Positions 52,701-63,746 of a stretch of 64,000 bases of DNA are shown here, piece by piece. Both the position numbers and the translations under genes were made by a program. The notes under the pieces were generated by a model. That model was not told where the DNA came from, did not search any database, and saw only the letters and a program-made list of their open reading frames with translations. The stretch lies in contig JAJDCS010000028.1 in the NCBI GenBank assembly GCA_029260715.1, positions 62,001 through 126,000 on the forward strand, in the 5' to 3' direction. Origin of the DNA: Phycisphaeraceae bacterium. GTDB lineage: Bacteria; Planctomycetota; Phycisphaerae; Phycisphaerales; Phycisphaeraceae. Within the stretch, counting starts at the first letter, position 1. Each line of letters starts with the position of its first letter.

Positions 52701-54121
52701 CCCATGGTGACGCTGAACAGGTGCCGCCGCCAAACCAACCGGCCCGTGGCGGTATCAACGGCGAGCATGTATGTGTCGCGGAACCCGGATCGCTGGCCTT
52801 TTGTCACAATCACGTACACCTGCCCGTTCCCGCCCACCGGCCCACAGCGAAAATCGCCGCCTTCGAGTGACGGGTCGAGGTCTTCGGGGCTGGCGTGCCA
52901 CCGCAGCCGACCATCCGAAGGGTCCAGGCTCACCAGACGCGTGCGGTTGTCATCGCCCTGCACGCTGCGCCGGTTGTACACGTTCAGGACACCCACCACC
53001 GCCGTCAGCCGGTCTTGCTCAACATAAACCGACCGGTAATCCAAGAGCCCGCCGGAGTAGACGAACGCCCCACGGAGCAACTCGGCGGACTGGTTCGGAT
53101 CGGCAGGGGACTCCAAGCGGTACGCCCAGTGCTGGCGGCCCGAGCTGCGGTCGATGGATATGACCGAATCGATATCGGCGACAAAAAGCCGGTCGGCGTA
53201 GGCGGTGGGCACCACCGAGTGCGGCATCGGGGTGGCGTTGTTGCCGTTGCGCCAGGCCTGGGCAACCTGCCCGCGGATGCGGATCTGACCCTGCAAATGG
53301 ACCCGCCCTTTCATGGCTTGGGCCAAGTCTTCCTCCAATGCCTCCGTGCGCTGGAGCGTCCACAGCGGCACGCCCAGCGGCTGAGGGGTCTGCACGGTAG
53401 GCTGCGGGCCGAGGCTGTCGATCTGCGTGACCGGTTGGGGTGGGTGTAGCTGGGCGGCCCAGCTTTCTATCTGTGCCAAGGCGTCCCGCTCACCCAGCCT
53501 GCTTAGCGCTTGGGTGTGTGTCTCATAGCGATCCGGTTGGCCGGCATACAGCCCGGTCGCGGCTTGGAGTAAGTGCCACCGCCCCAGATTCGCTTGCAAG
53601 TCGGGGTGATCCGCCAACTCGTCGAGCACGGCGCCGGCCTCTAAGGCATTGGCGCTCTCTAAGTAGATCGCCGCCAGCCACAGCCCGCTGTCCAGACCCG
53701 CCCGGCAGAGGCTGTACCGCTCCGTCACGCGCCCCAACGCTTCATCGGGGCGTTGGGATTCCATGGCTTCGTGCAAGGCCCTCTGGGCGGCGGCGGCTTG
53801 TAAACGGCGGTAGGCGTCTAGCAATTGCTCATCGGCGGCGATCGCGTGTCGGACCCACCGCGCGGCGTCGGTGTGCAGCGTGTCCTCTTTGGCCATCAGC
53901 TTACGCGGGTAGTGGTCGAGCACCTGCTGGTACACGGCGACGGCCTCGGCCACGCGGCCCTGCGCGCGCAGCCGCTGGGCCTGCTCCACCAAGTCTTGAG
54001 CGGCAGGCGAGTCTTCGAGGTAGACCGACACCGGCGGCATCTGAAGCTGCGCCAGCACGGCGGCGTTAAAAGCCACCACCGCCGCCCAACACAACACACT
54101 GACTGACTTACACCTAAGCAT
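49787..54121 (-). CDS. Giant exported TPR and PQQ-propeller protein
   Basis: A 1444-residue protein with a signal peptide (about 1-25). An N-terminal TPR-like region (about 30-230) is followed by a PQQ-like beta-propeller (about 290-690; blades such as GRQHWAYRLES and GRLVWRRHLFS), then a second helical TPR region (about 700-1000) and another PQQ-type propeller (about 1030-1440; TGQFIWHSTD, TGKVLWQAH). PQQ-like blades also occur in BamB, which helps fold outer-membrane proteins, but no enzymatic cofactor site is evident. It probably acts as a large protein-protein scaffold in the envelope. No membrane anchor besides the signal. Confidence 0.85.
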   Translation of the reverse strand: MLRCKSVSVLCWAAVVAFNAAVLAQLQMPPVSVYLEDSPAAQDLVEQAQRLRAQGRVAEAVAVYQQVLDHYPRKLMAKEDTLHTDAARWVRHAIAADEQLLDAYRRLQAAAAQRALHEAMESQRPDEALGRVTERYSLCRAGLDSGLWLAAIYLESANALEAGAVLDELADHPDLQANLGRWHLLQAATGLYAGQPDRYETHTQALSRLGERDALAQIESWAAQLHPPQPVTQIDSLGPQPTVQTPQPLGVPLWTLQRTEALEEDLAQAMKGRVHLQGQIRIRGQVAQAWRNGNNATPMPHSVVPTAYADRLFVADIDSVISIDRSSGRQHWAYRLESPADPNQSAELLRGAFVYSGGLLDYRSVYVEQDRLTAVVGVLNVYNRRSVQGDDNRTRLVSLDPSDGRLRWHASPEDLDPSLEGGDFRCGPVGGNGQVYVIVTKGQRSGFRDTYMLAVDTATGRLVWRRHLFSVTMGRGIGQHLIQTTMHGSRIFVSDSVGNAACLQARNGSIRWLTVLGGGDDDDGRAVSRQVLSQTQWLSVWPVVTHAGVIIARAGQSASVLLDPDTGRVLRPLEGPLWADGGYAVSTHGGGVLLVGASVSLLDGVTLKPRWTKKLGGSLHQRPAGLAAVMEGRVLIPTEKDLVMFDLSDGKTLGRYPITEPGNVLALPDQVVIAGPSSLRGYLVWERAYAQLTEQILDQPNDPAPGLALAHVAMAVHKSDAVMEGIDQAIAAMTRYASQPQPEEGGASAEAVQRQVFEHLLDLSTAQQTANAAIRKLIFNRLAMVTAGPQDEVAYHLAIGSFFEAQAQPANAVDHYQTVLSDSTLSAQMHYQDSVRRQAGIEAKARLTKLVDEFGPQVYARYEAEAAQQLLELTGTDQPDVSALIELARKYWLSRTAPMAMLAAGEALAKQGNRQAAIGQLRRAYRHAHEVGLVQRIVGLMVKLYEASGRPRLAVQWLRRVRRDYPGLNPMLNGRPVPVSQWLAQLEGRSATDDHLPRLNWPLGDLVAVPGRLLTPTAQDSGSWARDVFLTATGGVLRLYDGDTLKERWSQRVQPGGIELLSLTDKQVLLWLAETRALLAIDTRTGQFIWHSTDIADQLQQLAQEAQPPAAKQAPQDENPQRQKIIEIERRGLLEAGLINDDRPTTPRAYRWGVNELVVAVTHSNGVVVIDRQTGKVLWQAHTGLDWVSHMVVDDEAVAFAGGQNASGRVVVLDCVTGESLASIQAENKQIEWLGLSDEGLLIYAVPGQVVARDLRTGQDEWGVIEQGLGARGGGWVHGSQMLMKKESLNGTLVVVKPATGQVLHRHVNMFPASDTTKLGVVHAEDQWHLVTPGNVSALDDEGRLQWRDAIYTEDDQARVLQLVGKQVVAVLTVEVMRLQRAGMGQFHYTLYLLDRASGEVLYEHKLQPLDQPIDTGRATLLENRVVLTTGAKTWVISGGGGVH

Positions 54122-54250
54122 GCAATTGATTGTAGCCCTGGCAGATAACCGCAGCAGCCGATCACACCGACCCGCTTGCTTCGGCGGAGCACAAGCTTAA
54201 CCCCTATAACACTTCGGCCAAACCACGTCGCCATCTGCTGCCGACACGGG

Positions 54251-54256
54251 TATAAT
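54251..54256 (+). promoter_or_regulatory. Likely -10 box for asd
   Basis: A perfect TATAAT 48 bases before the asd start lies in the gap divergent from the TPR/PQQ gene. No convincing -35 box is seen, so the promoter is tentative. Confidence 0.4.
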
Positions 54257-54303
54257 GCTAGACTTTTGTCACCCGCACCGAGCTGTGTAATGAGGCCTTA
54301 ACC

Positions 54304-55353
54304 GTGAATCAATCGACTCTTAACTCGCCAAGCGTGGCCGTAGTGGGCGTTACCGGCGCCGTGGGCCAAGAATTTTTAGCCGTACTTGAGCAGCGGAACT
54401 TCCCCATCGGGAAGCTAACGCTGCTGGCCAGCGCCCGCAGCAAAGGCAAGACGGTCACGTTCAAAGGCAAAGAATACACCATCGAAGAGCTGACCGAAGA
54501 CAGCTTCAAGGACGTTGATTTGGCGTTGTTCAGCGCCGGCGGGTCGATCAGCAAGCGTTTCGCGCCGATCGCCAGCGACGCCGGGGCGACCGTAGTGGAT
54601 AATAGTTCCGCGTTTCGGATGACGGACGGCGTGCCGCTGGTTGTGCCGGAGGTGAACCCCGAGGCGGCCGGTGGGATCGAACTGGGCAAGGGCGGGATTA
54701 TCGCCAACCCGAATTGCTCGACGATCATCATGCTCGTGCCCGTCACACCGCTGCACCGTGAGGCGGTGGTCCAGCGCATGGTGGTGAGCACTTACCAAGC
54801 CGCCAGCGGCGCCGGCGCCGCGGCGATGGCCGAACTCGAGCAACAAACGCGCGAGGTCTTGGCCGGACAGAAGCCGACCTGCGACATCTTCACCCAGCAG
54901 TACGCGTTCAACCTATTTAGCCACAACTCGGACATCGGCCCCGAGGGGTACAACACCGAAGAGATGAAGATGGTCCGCGAGACGCACAAGATCTGGGGCC
55001 AGGACGCGTCGAGCAAGACGGCGATCACCGCCACGTGCGTGCGCGTCCCAGTAATGCGCGCCCACGCGGAGAGCATCAACCTCCGGTTCGAGAAGCCGCT
55101 GAGCGCAGACGCGGCAAGGGAGATCCTGCGCAACGCACCGGGCGTGTCGATCATTGACGAGCGCCAACAAAACCGCTTCCCCACGCCGCTGGACGCCACC
55201 GGCAAAGACGACGTCTTCGTCGGGCGGGTCCGCCGCGATATCAGCCTCAACGGGTCCATGACCGACCACGGGCTGGACATCTTTGTCTGCGGCGATCAGC
55301 TACGCAAAGGCGCGGCGCTCAACGCGGTGCAGATCGCGGAACTGTTGCTGTAA
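54304..55353 (+). CDS. asd: Aspartate-semialdehyde dehydrogenase
   Basis: About 349 residues from a GTG start at 54304. It reduces aspartyl-4-phosphate to the semialdehyde for lysine, threonine and methionine synthesis. A Rossmann start VAVVGVTGAVGQEFLAVLEQR is followed by the catalytic region IIANPNCSTIIM (active-site Cys), STYQAASGAGAAAMAEL and the substrate-binding segment CVRVPVMRAHAESINLRFEKPL with its conserved Arg-His pair. The family's usual length matches. A weak ribosome site lies upstream. Confidence 0.95.
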   Translation: MNQSTLNSPSVAVVGVTGAVGQEFLAVLEQRNFPIGKLTLLASARSKGKTVTFKGKEYTIEELTEDSFKDVDLALFSAGGSISKRFAPIASDAGATVVDNSSAFRMTDGVPLVVPEVNPEAAGGIELGKGGIIANPNCSTIIMLVPVTPLHREAVVQRMVVSTYQAASGAGAAAMAELEQQTREVLAGQKPTCDIFTQQYAFNLFSHNSDIGPEGYNTEEMKMVRETHKIWGQDASSKTAITATCVRVPVMRAHAESINLRFEKPLSADAAREILRNAPGVSIIDERQQNRFPTPLDATGKDDVFVGRVRRDISLNGSMTDHGLDIFVCGDQLRKGAALNAVQIAELLL

Positions 55354-55388
55354 ACCCGCCGGCGGTATCGGCCGACCCCAGTAGCAAG

Positions 55389-56051
55389 ATGCAGCACCAA
55401 TGGCTCATTGTTATCGGCATCGGGTTGGCCGCGGTGATCGGCTTGGGCCTCGCCGCTTACTACCGCCGCCGGCGTCGCCAGCAGCTTGAGTTGTTGGCCA
55501 TGGAGTGGGGCTTTACCTACGACCACGACGGCGCGACGGCGGGCGGTGACAACGGCCTGGCCCAGCTCGACCTTTTTCAGAAAGGTCGCGGCGGCAAGTT
55601 TCAAAGCTGCCTGCGGGGCGCGCTCGAAGACGTAAAAGTAGCGATCTTCGACTACCGTTACACGACGGGGTCAGGGAAAAACAGGCGGACAACGCACCAG
55701 ACCGTGGCGGCGTTCGAGGTGCCCTCGGCTGCGCTGCCGGCGTTCACGCTGCGACGCGAGCACTTCTTCCACAAGATCGGCCAACTGTTCGGCTACCAGG
55801 ACATCGACTTCCCGGACTACCCGCTGTTCTCCAAGAAGTACCTCCTGCGGGGCCAAGACGAGCAGGCGATCCGTGGGCTTTTTTCCGACGAAGCCATCCG
55901 CTACTTTGAGCAGCTTGACGCCAAGTACGTTGTCGAAGGCCACGGGCCTTGGGTGATCGTCTACACGGGGGGCAAGCGCATCAAGCCGGCGCGGCTGCGT
56001 GATTTTTTGACGCGGTCGTGGGAGGTTTTTCTGACGCTGCCGACGGCATGA
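55389..56051 (+). CDS. Membrane-anchored protein of unknown function (DUF3137-like)
   Basis: A 220-residue protein with one N-terminal transmembrane helix (about 6-24), an Arg-rich segment and a soluble domain with FDYRYTTGSGKNRRTTHQTVAAF, reminiscent of DUF3137-type proteins (a common signature is a short beta strand followed by a G-x-G-K-x-x-R-x-x-x-H loop). Function unknown. It starts 36 bases after asd on the same strand, so the two may share a transcript. Confidence 0.65.
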   Translation: MQHQWLIVIGIGLAAVIGLGLAAYYRRRRRQQLELLAMEWGFTYDHDGATAGGDNGLAQLDLFQKGRGGKFQSCLRGALEDVKVAIFDYRYTTGSGKNRRTTHQTVAAFEVPSAALPAFTLRREHFFHKIGQLFGYQDIDFPDYPLFSKKYLLRGQDEQAIRGLFSDEAIRYFEQLDAKYVVEGHGPWVIVYTGGKRIKPARLRDFLTRSWEVFLTLPTA

Positions 56052-56057
56052 CGGCGG

Positions 56058-57581
56058 CTACACCACCGGGTCTTGCTCCTGTGTCACGGTGTCTTGCCGT
56101 GTAAACCCACACACACGGTTGCGCCCCATGGCTTTGGAGGCGTAGAGCGCCTGGTCGGCGGCGTGGATAAAGTCGCCCTTAGAAGCAAACCGGTGTGTCA
56201 CCCACGACGCTACGCCGACACTTACACTCGTATGCACAACCAACCCCAAACCGCACTCGATGGGGGTCGACCCGACGCGCTGGCGCACGCGCTGGGCCAC
56301 GCGCATGGCGTCGGGCAGGTCGTGATTTAACAGCACCACGGCGAACTCGTCACCGCCGTAGCGCGCGACGAGCGCCGACGCGGGCAGGACGGACTTAATG
56401 GCGTCGCTGACCGCAGCGAGCACGCGGTCGCCCGCTTGGTGGCCGTGGCCGTCGTTGAGGCCCTTGAAGTTGTCCAGGTCCATGAACAGCAAACTCGGGT
56501 ACCCCATCCCTCGCCCGGCGCGTTCGAGCTGTTCCTGGAAGTATTCATCAAACAGCCTGCGGTTGCCCGCGCCGGTGACGGGGTCGGTGAAGAGCTGCTT
56601 GGCCAGGCGCAGGTTCTGCTGCTTGAGCTGGCTGGCCTTCTGCTGCTGGTCGAGGCTGATTTTCAGCATGGCGTCGCGGGCGCGGGCGAGCATCTCCTCG
56701 GGGCTTTCGATCCCGCCGCTGGGCATGTTGAAAAGCCACGCGGCCTGCATCGTCTCTTTGTAGGTCTCGGCGAGCAGCGCGTCGGCTTGCGGCTCGGAGA
56801 GGCCGAACCACTGCTTGAGCCGGGCGCGGTAAGCCCCCAGCGACCGCTTTGAAAACTGATCGAGAAACACCGTGGCCGCGTCGCTGCCAAGAGCGACACA
56901 GCGCACCTGCGGCAGCCACTTGTCCGAGCCGTCGTCGGGTTGGGTGTGGTAGCGGATCGGTTCGACCAGCACGGGCGGCAAGTTCCACTGATCGGCAAGC
57001 GACACGCCCAGTTGGACGTGGTCGTAGTGGCAGTGGGCGCGTTCAAGCTCGATCAGCTTGGCGTGGTCGTGGCCTGCCTCTTCGACGAGCGACGGGTAAA
57101 CCGCGCCGAAGGACTGCGCCATGGCCACCATGCCCAGGTCCAGCAGCAGGGCGCTTAGGAACGCCTCTTCGCTGTGAGCCAGTTGCAGCCGCCGCGCCAG
57201 CGAGCGGGCCGACATCGCCGAATAGATGCTGCGCTTCCAAAACGCGAGCAGGTCCAGGCTCTCGTGGGTGAGCCCGGGCAGGTGCTCGGCTAAAGAAAAC
57301 CCCAACGCAAGTGACTTCACGGTGTCCAAGCCCAAAATAGCCACAGCGCTGCTGATGGTGCCGACCTCGCGGCAAGGGCCGTAGTAACCCGAATTCACCG
57401 TCTTTAAAATGCGGCTGGTCAGGGCCGGGTCGTGGCTAATCACGTCGGCGATGGCGGTGATCCCCACGTTCTCACGCTGAACCAGGCCGATGACCTCCAA
57501 CGCCACGGTCGGCAGCGTGGGGAAACCCGATAGGCTTATCGCCTGCCCCGTCCCTTGTTGATCCAAGAATATTTGTCTCAT
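56058..57581 (-). CDS. HDOD-GGDEF signalling protein
   Basis: A 507-residue protein with an N-terminal HDOD domain (about 15-220; FPTLPTVALEVIGLVQ, ISHDPALTSRILKTVNSGYYG) and a C-terminal GGDEF diguanylate cyclase domain (about 335-495; DPVTGAGNRRLFDEYF, then ARYGGDEFAVVLL). The GGDEF core is intact, so it probably makes cyclic di-GMP. The product-inhibition I-site (RxxD five residues before GGDEF) is absent, with PASA instead. HDOD domains bind unknown ligands and usually couple to signalling. Confidence 0.9.
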   Translation of the reverse strand: MRQIFLDQQGTGQAISLSGFPTLPTVALEVIGLVQRENVGITAIADVISHDPALTSRILKTVNSGYYGPCREVGTISSAVAILGLDTVKSLALGFSLAEHLPGLTHESLDLLAFWKRSIYSAMSARSLARRLQLAHSEEAFLSALLLDLGMVAMAQSFGAVYPSLVEEAGHDHAKLIELERAHCHYDHVQLGVSLADQWNLPPVLVEPIRYHTQPDDGSDKWLPQVRCVALGSDAATVFLDQFSKRSLGAYRARLKQWFGLSEPQADALLAETYKETMQAAWLFNMPSGGIESPEEMLARARDAMLKISLDQQQKASQLKQQNLRLAKQLFTDPVTGAGNRRLFDEYFQEQLERAGRGMGYPSLLFMDLDNFKGLNDGHGHQAGDRVLAAVSDAIKSVLPASALVARYGGDEFAVVLLNHDLPDAMRVAQRVRQRVGSTPIECGLGLVVHTSVSVGVASWVTHRFASKGDFIHAADQALYASKAMGRNRVCGFTRQDTVTQEQDPVV

Positions 57582-57865
57582 GCGGTGTGCTCGTTGCTAT
57601 TGAAACGGCCTGCGTAGGCCAAGCCGGATCGGGTGAAATATCAACACGGAATGTCAGACCATGCGGCTGTTTACTTCCGCGGGCAGGCTACATGCATGGC
57701 GGGATACGCCCCTCTCTAATCGACGTGGGTAATGTTGCGAGACACTTCAATCGGCCAATTGCTGAGCTTCTTTAACTCTTGTTTAATTAAAAAATATAGA
57801 TACCCGTATGGGTCGGGCAGGCGTGACATTAGGCAGGAATAATGGGTGGGATGCGCCTTAGATCC

Positions 57866-57900
57866 GAAAAAAACGCCCTATTTGTTTAAAATAGGGCGTT
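57866..57900 (-). terminator. Intrinsic terminator of clpC
   Basis: A perfect 12-bp stem (AACGCCCTATTT/AAATAGGGCGTT, loop GTTTA) is flanked by seven A on its left, giving a long T-run on the minus strand 50-85 bases after the clpC stop. The rest of the roughly 370-base gap to the HDOD-GGDEF gene shows only a short GGCCT/AGGCC palindrome and no gene. Confidence 0.92.
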
Positions 57901-57952
57901 GTGCGTATTCCGGTTGTAGGGTGTGTACCGCTTGGCGCGGACACGGCAGTTT

Positions 57953-60460
<2,508 letters not shown>

Positions 60461-60750
60461 TTAGGCCCCTAATCTTTATTAGGTTTAGTCTGTTGCTTCT
60501 GCTTTACTCATTCATATCACGGCTGGGGCATTCGCCCCGTGAAGGATTATAGCGCTTATTACCTATCACTACATGCCGCGTCGTCGGCTTGTTCGGCTTT
60601 GGCTGTGCAAACACCGCTGATTACAAAACTTAATTGCAATTATCAAAATCATCGACAGGCACCCAGATTTATCGGCATCGGATGGTTGTATTATCGACCA
60701 ACCCTGGTTCCAAACCGCCAAAAACAATCGCGACCCCCCTTCGAAGCCCT

Positions 60751-61881
60751 CTAACCGTCCGAAAACAATGCCATCTGTCCGCTGGCGCCGAGAATCGGGG
60801 GCCTAAAACCCGCCGAAGACACCGGCCCCAGCTTGTTCTTTCGGCCGTCTAGGCCGTGCCGACGGGCGTAGATTTTGAACATCTCGGCGATGTGAGCGGC
60901 GAATGTGCCGGTGCCTCGCATTCGCACGCCGTATGTAGCATCGTATAACTCGCCGCCGCGCGTGTCGCGGATGAGGGTTTCAACGTGCTTGGCGCGGTTG
61001 GGGAAGTGCTTGACCAGCCAATCTTTAAAAAGAGTCTTGATCTGGTAGGGCAATCGAAGCAGCACGTAATGCGCCCCGATGGCGCCGGCCTGGGCAGCGG
61101 CCTCCAAGATATTTGGAATCTCGCGGTCGTTAATCGCAGGGATGATCGGCGCGACCATGACGACCACGGGCACGCCGGCCTGATTTAGCTCTTTAATGGT
61201 GTGCAGGCGGTCGGCGGGGCTGCTGGCGCGAGGCTCCATTTTCGCGGCCAGGTGCGGGTCGAGCGAGGTGAGGCTGACGGCTACACGCACGGCGTTGTGC
61301 CGGGCTAACTCTGTCAGCAGGTCCAGGTCGCGCAGAATCAGCCGGTTCTTGGTCACGATCCCCACCGGCTGGCGGCACTCGGCGAGCACTTCCAGGCAGC
61401 CCCTCGTAATCCGCAGCCTCGCTTCGAGCGGCTGGTAGCAGTCCGTGACGCCCGACATGGCGATTGTCTCGCCCTTCCATCGCGGGCTGGCTAACTCCTT
61501 TCGCAGCAGCTTGGGCGCGTCGAGCTTGGCGATGATTTTGGTCTCAAAATCCAGCCCGCTGGATAAGCCAAGCATCTCGTGAAACGGACGAGCGTAGCAG
61601 TAGATACACCCGTGCTCACACCCGCGGTACGGGTTGATCGACCAGTTGAAGCCGATGTCGGGGCTATCGACCCGATTGATGGCCTTGCGCGTGTGGTCGC
61701 GGAAGACTTGCGTGGCGACCTGCCCGGCTGTGCCGCCGATTTCGATGGCGACTTGGTCGAGGTGCTCACCCAACACGTGCAGGCGGACAGCCTCGAACCG
61801 GTTGCCGGGGTTGAGCCCCGCGCCCCTTCCCCGCACCGCCCCTTGTGTTAGGCCGTCCTGGTATTCGAACGACTCAGGCAT
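60751..61881 (-). CDS. Radical SAM protein, SplB/PA0069-like
   Basis: About 376 residues from the ATG at 61881 (the frame opens three codons earlier). It has a radical SAM core with the cluster motif RGCEHGCIYCYARP (CxxxCxxC) and TIM-barrel-type strands with IAMSGVTDCYQPLEARLRITRGCLEVL. A C-terminal part follows with RHGLDGRKN. The layout matches the PA0069/SplB-related radical SAM family, in which several members are annotated as spore-photoproduct-like, though that reaction is not expected here. Substrate unknown. Confidence 0.85.
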   Translation of the reverse strand: MPESFEYQDGLTQGAVRGRGAGLNPGNRFEAVRLHVLGEHLDQVAIEIGGTAGQVATQVFRDHTRKAINRVDSPDIGFNWSINPYRGCEHGCIYCYARPFHEMLGLSSGLDFETKIIAKLDAPKLLRKELASPRWKGETIAMSGVTDCYQPLEARLRITRGCLEVLAECRQPVGIVTKNRLILRDLDLLTELARHNAVRVAVSLTSLDPHLAAKMEPRASSPADRLHTIKELNQAGVPVVVMVAPIIPAINDREIPNILEAAAQAGAIGAHYVLLRLPYQIKTLFKDWLVKHFPNRAKHVETLIRDTRGGELYDATYGVRMRGTGTFAAHIAEMFKIYARRHGLDGRKNKLGPVSSAGFRPPILGASGQMALFSDG

Positions 61882-62026
61882 GCCTAACATTATATTAACA
61901 TCAATCGCCTGTCAACCATACGCTTTGGCGATGTATCACCGCCTCGCGTCACCGCCTCGCTGGAGCGTGGGTCGGATTACCGCCTAACTACAATCCGAAT
62001 TCAAGATTGCATTACAATCCTCACTT

Positions 62027-63742
62027 ATGACGAATCGTAACGTCGTTACCCGTTTCGCCCCCAGCCCCACCGGCTTCCTGCACATCGGCGGGGCGCGCAC
62101 GGCCTTATTCAACTGGGCGTTCGCGCGCAAGCACGGGGGGACGTTTATCCTGCGCATTGAAGACACCGACCGCGCGCGCTCGACACCCGAGAGCACGCGG
62201 GGGATCATCGAGGATCTGAAGTGGCTTGGCTTGGACTGGGATGAGGGCCCCGACGCCGGCACAGCCAACCCCTACACCGCTCAGACCGGCCACTACGGGC
62301 CTTACTTCCAGAGTCAGCGTCTTGAGCAATACCGCCAACAAGCGGTCAAGCTCATGCAAGACGGGCGCGCGTATAAGTGTTTCAAGACGCCTGAAGAGTT
62401 GGCGGTGGACCGCGAAGAGGCTCGGCAGTTACGCCGCCCGTACAAATACGACCGGACCCAGGCGATCAGCCTCACGCCTGACACCATCACCCGCTACGAG
62501 CGCGAAGGCCGCCCCTGCGTCGTCCGGTTCCGCATGCCCGATACGGATATCACCGTGCGCGACAGCGTGCTTGGCAACGTCACCGTCAAAGCAGCGGAGC
62601 TGGAAGACTTCATCATCGTCAAATCGGACGGGTACCCCACGTTTCACCTGGCCAATGTGGTTGACGACGCGGCGATGAACGTGACCCATGTGCTCCGTGC
62701 CCAAGAGCACCTGATGAACACACCCAAGCACGTGGCCCTGCAAGAGGCGCTGGGCTTTGACACGCCCCGGTACGCGCACATGCCGCTTATCTTCAACCCC
62801 GACGGTTCGAAGATGTCCAAGCGCGACAAAGCCAAAGCCGCGAGACAAGGCGCCAAGGCTTACCTCAAAGAACACGGCAACGACACGGCCCAACTCGCAC
62901 GCAAGGCGGGCTCGCTGGGCGCCAACGAGATCGAGGCGTTTGTCAACAAAAAAACGGACGACACGACCATCGCCGCGCTGCTGGCCGACGCCCTAGGCGT
63001 GGAGCTACCCGAAATCGACGTGCACGACTTCAAGCAGAGCGGCTACCTGCCCGAGACCGCGCTGAACTACATCGCTTTGCTGGGTTGGTCGCCGGGTAAT
63101 AATGTTGAGCGGTTCGACCTGGATTTTCTTGTTGAGCAGTTTGACTTGGGACGCATCGGCAAAGCCAATGCCCGATTCGACCGCGCCAAGCTGCTGGCCT
63201 TTAACACTGAGTCCATCGCCAAGCTCCCGCCGGAAGTCTTCCTTAAGCATTTGGCTGCGCACGACGCCGAATTCCACCACCGCGCGTACCTGGAAAAACT
63301 GGGCAAGCAGAACTTCACGGTGTTCGCTGAGAGCTACCGCCCCCGCTGCCGGACGCTTCAAGAGCCGTTTGTGAACGGGCGGTTCTTCATCGTGGCTGAC
63401 GACGCGTTCGACTACCAACCCGACGCGGTGAAGAAGAACCTTCAGAAAGACAACGGCGAGGGGTTCGGCGTGTTGCAGGACCTGCGCCCGCTGCTGGCGG
63501 ACTGCCAGCCTTGGTCGGCGGCGCAACTCGAAATCGTGGTCAAGCAATACGCCGAAGACAAAAGCCTGGGCCTGGGCAAGGTGGCCCAGCCGCTGCGCGT
63601 GGCGGTGAGCGGGTCGACCGTGAGCCCGCCGATCTACGACACGCTGGCGATCCTAGGCCAAGCCGCGACGCTCGCTCGCATCGACCGCTGCATGGAACTG
63701 GCAGCCACGCAACCCCAACAACCCCAAACACAAGGGCACTGA
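62027..63742 (+). CDS. gltX: Glutamyl-tRNA synthetase
   Basis: A 571-residue class I synthetase. It has the HIGH-type motif RFAPSPTGFLHIGGARTALFNW, RIEDTDRARSTPESTRGI and the KMSKS-type loop SKMSKRDKAKAA, followed by a helical anticodon-binding region. It is about 80 residues longer than many GltX proteins, mostly in the middle and the C-terminal part. Almost no leader is present: a -10-like TACAAT (62013-62018) ends eight bases before the ATG, and there is no ribosome site. Confidence 0.96.
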   Translation: MTNRNVVTRFAPSPTGFLHIGGARTALFNWAFARKHGGTFILRIEDTDRARSTPESTRGIIEDLKWLGLDWDEGPDAGTANPYTAQTGHYGPYFQSQRLEQYRQQAVKLMQDGRAYKCFKTPEELAVDREEARQLRRPYKYDRTQAISLTPDTITRYEREGRPCVVRFRMPDTDITVRDSVLGNVTVKAAELEDFIIVKSDGYPTFHLANVVDDAAMNVTHVLRAQEHLMNTPKHVALQEALGFDTPRYAHMPLIFNPDGSKMSKRDKAKAARQGAKAYLKEHGNDTAQLARKAGSLGANEIEAFVNKKTDDTTIAALLADALGVELPEIDVHDFKQSGYLPETALNYIALLGWSPGNNVERFDLDFLVEQFDLGRIGKANARFDRAKLLAFNTESIAKLPPEVFLKHLAAHDAEFHHRAYLEKLGKQNFTVFAESYRPRCRTLQEPFVNGRFFIVADDAFDYQPDAVKKNLQKDNGEGFGVLQDLRPLLADCQPWSAAQLEIVVKQYAEDKSLGLGKVAQPLRVAVSGSTVSPPIYDTLAILGQAATLARIDRCMELAATQPQQPQTQGH

Positions 63743-63746
63743 CCCC

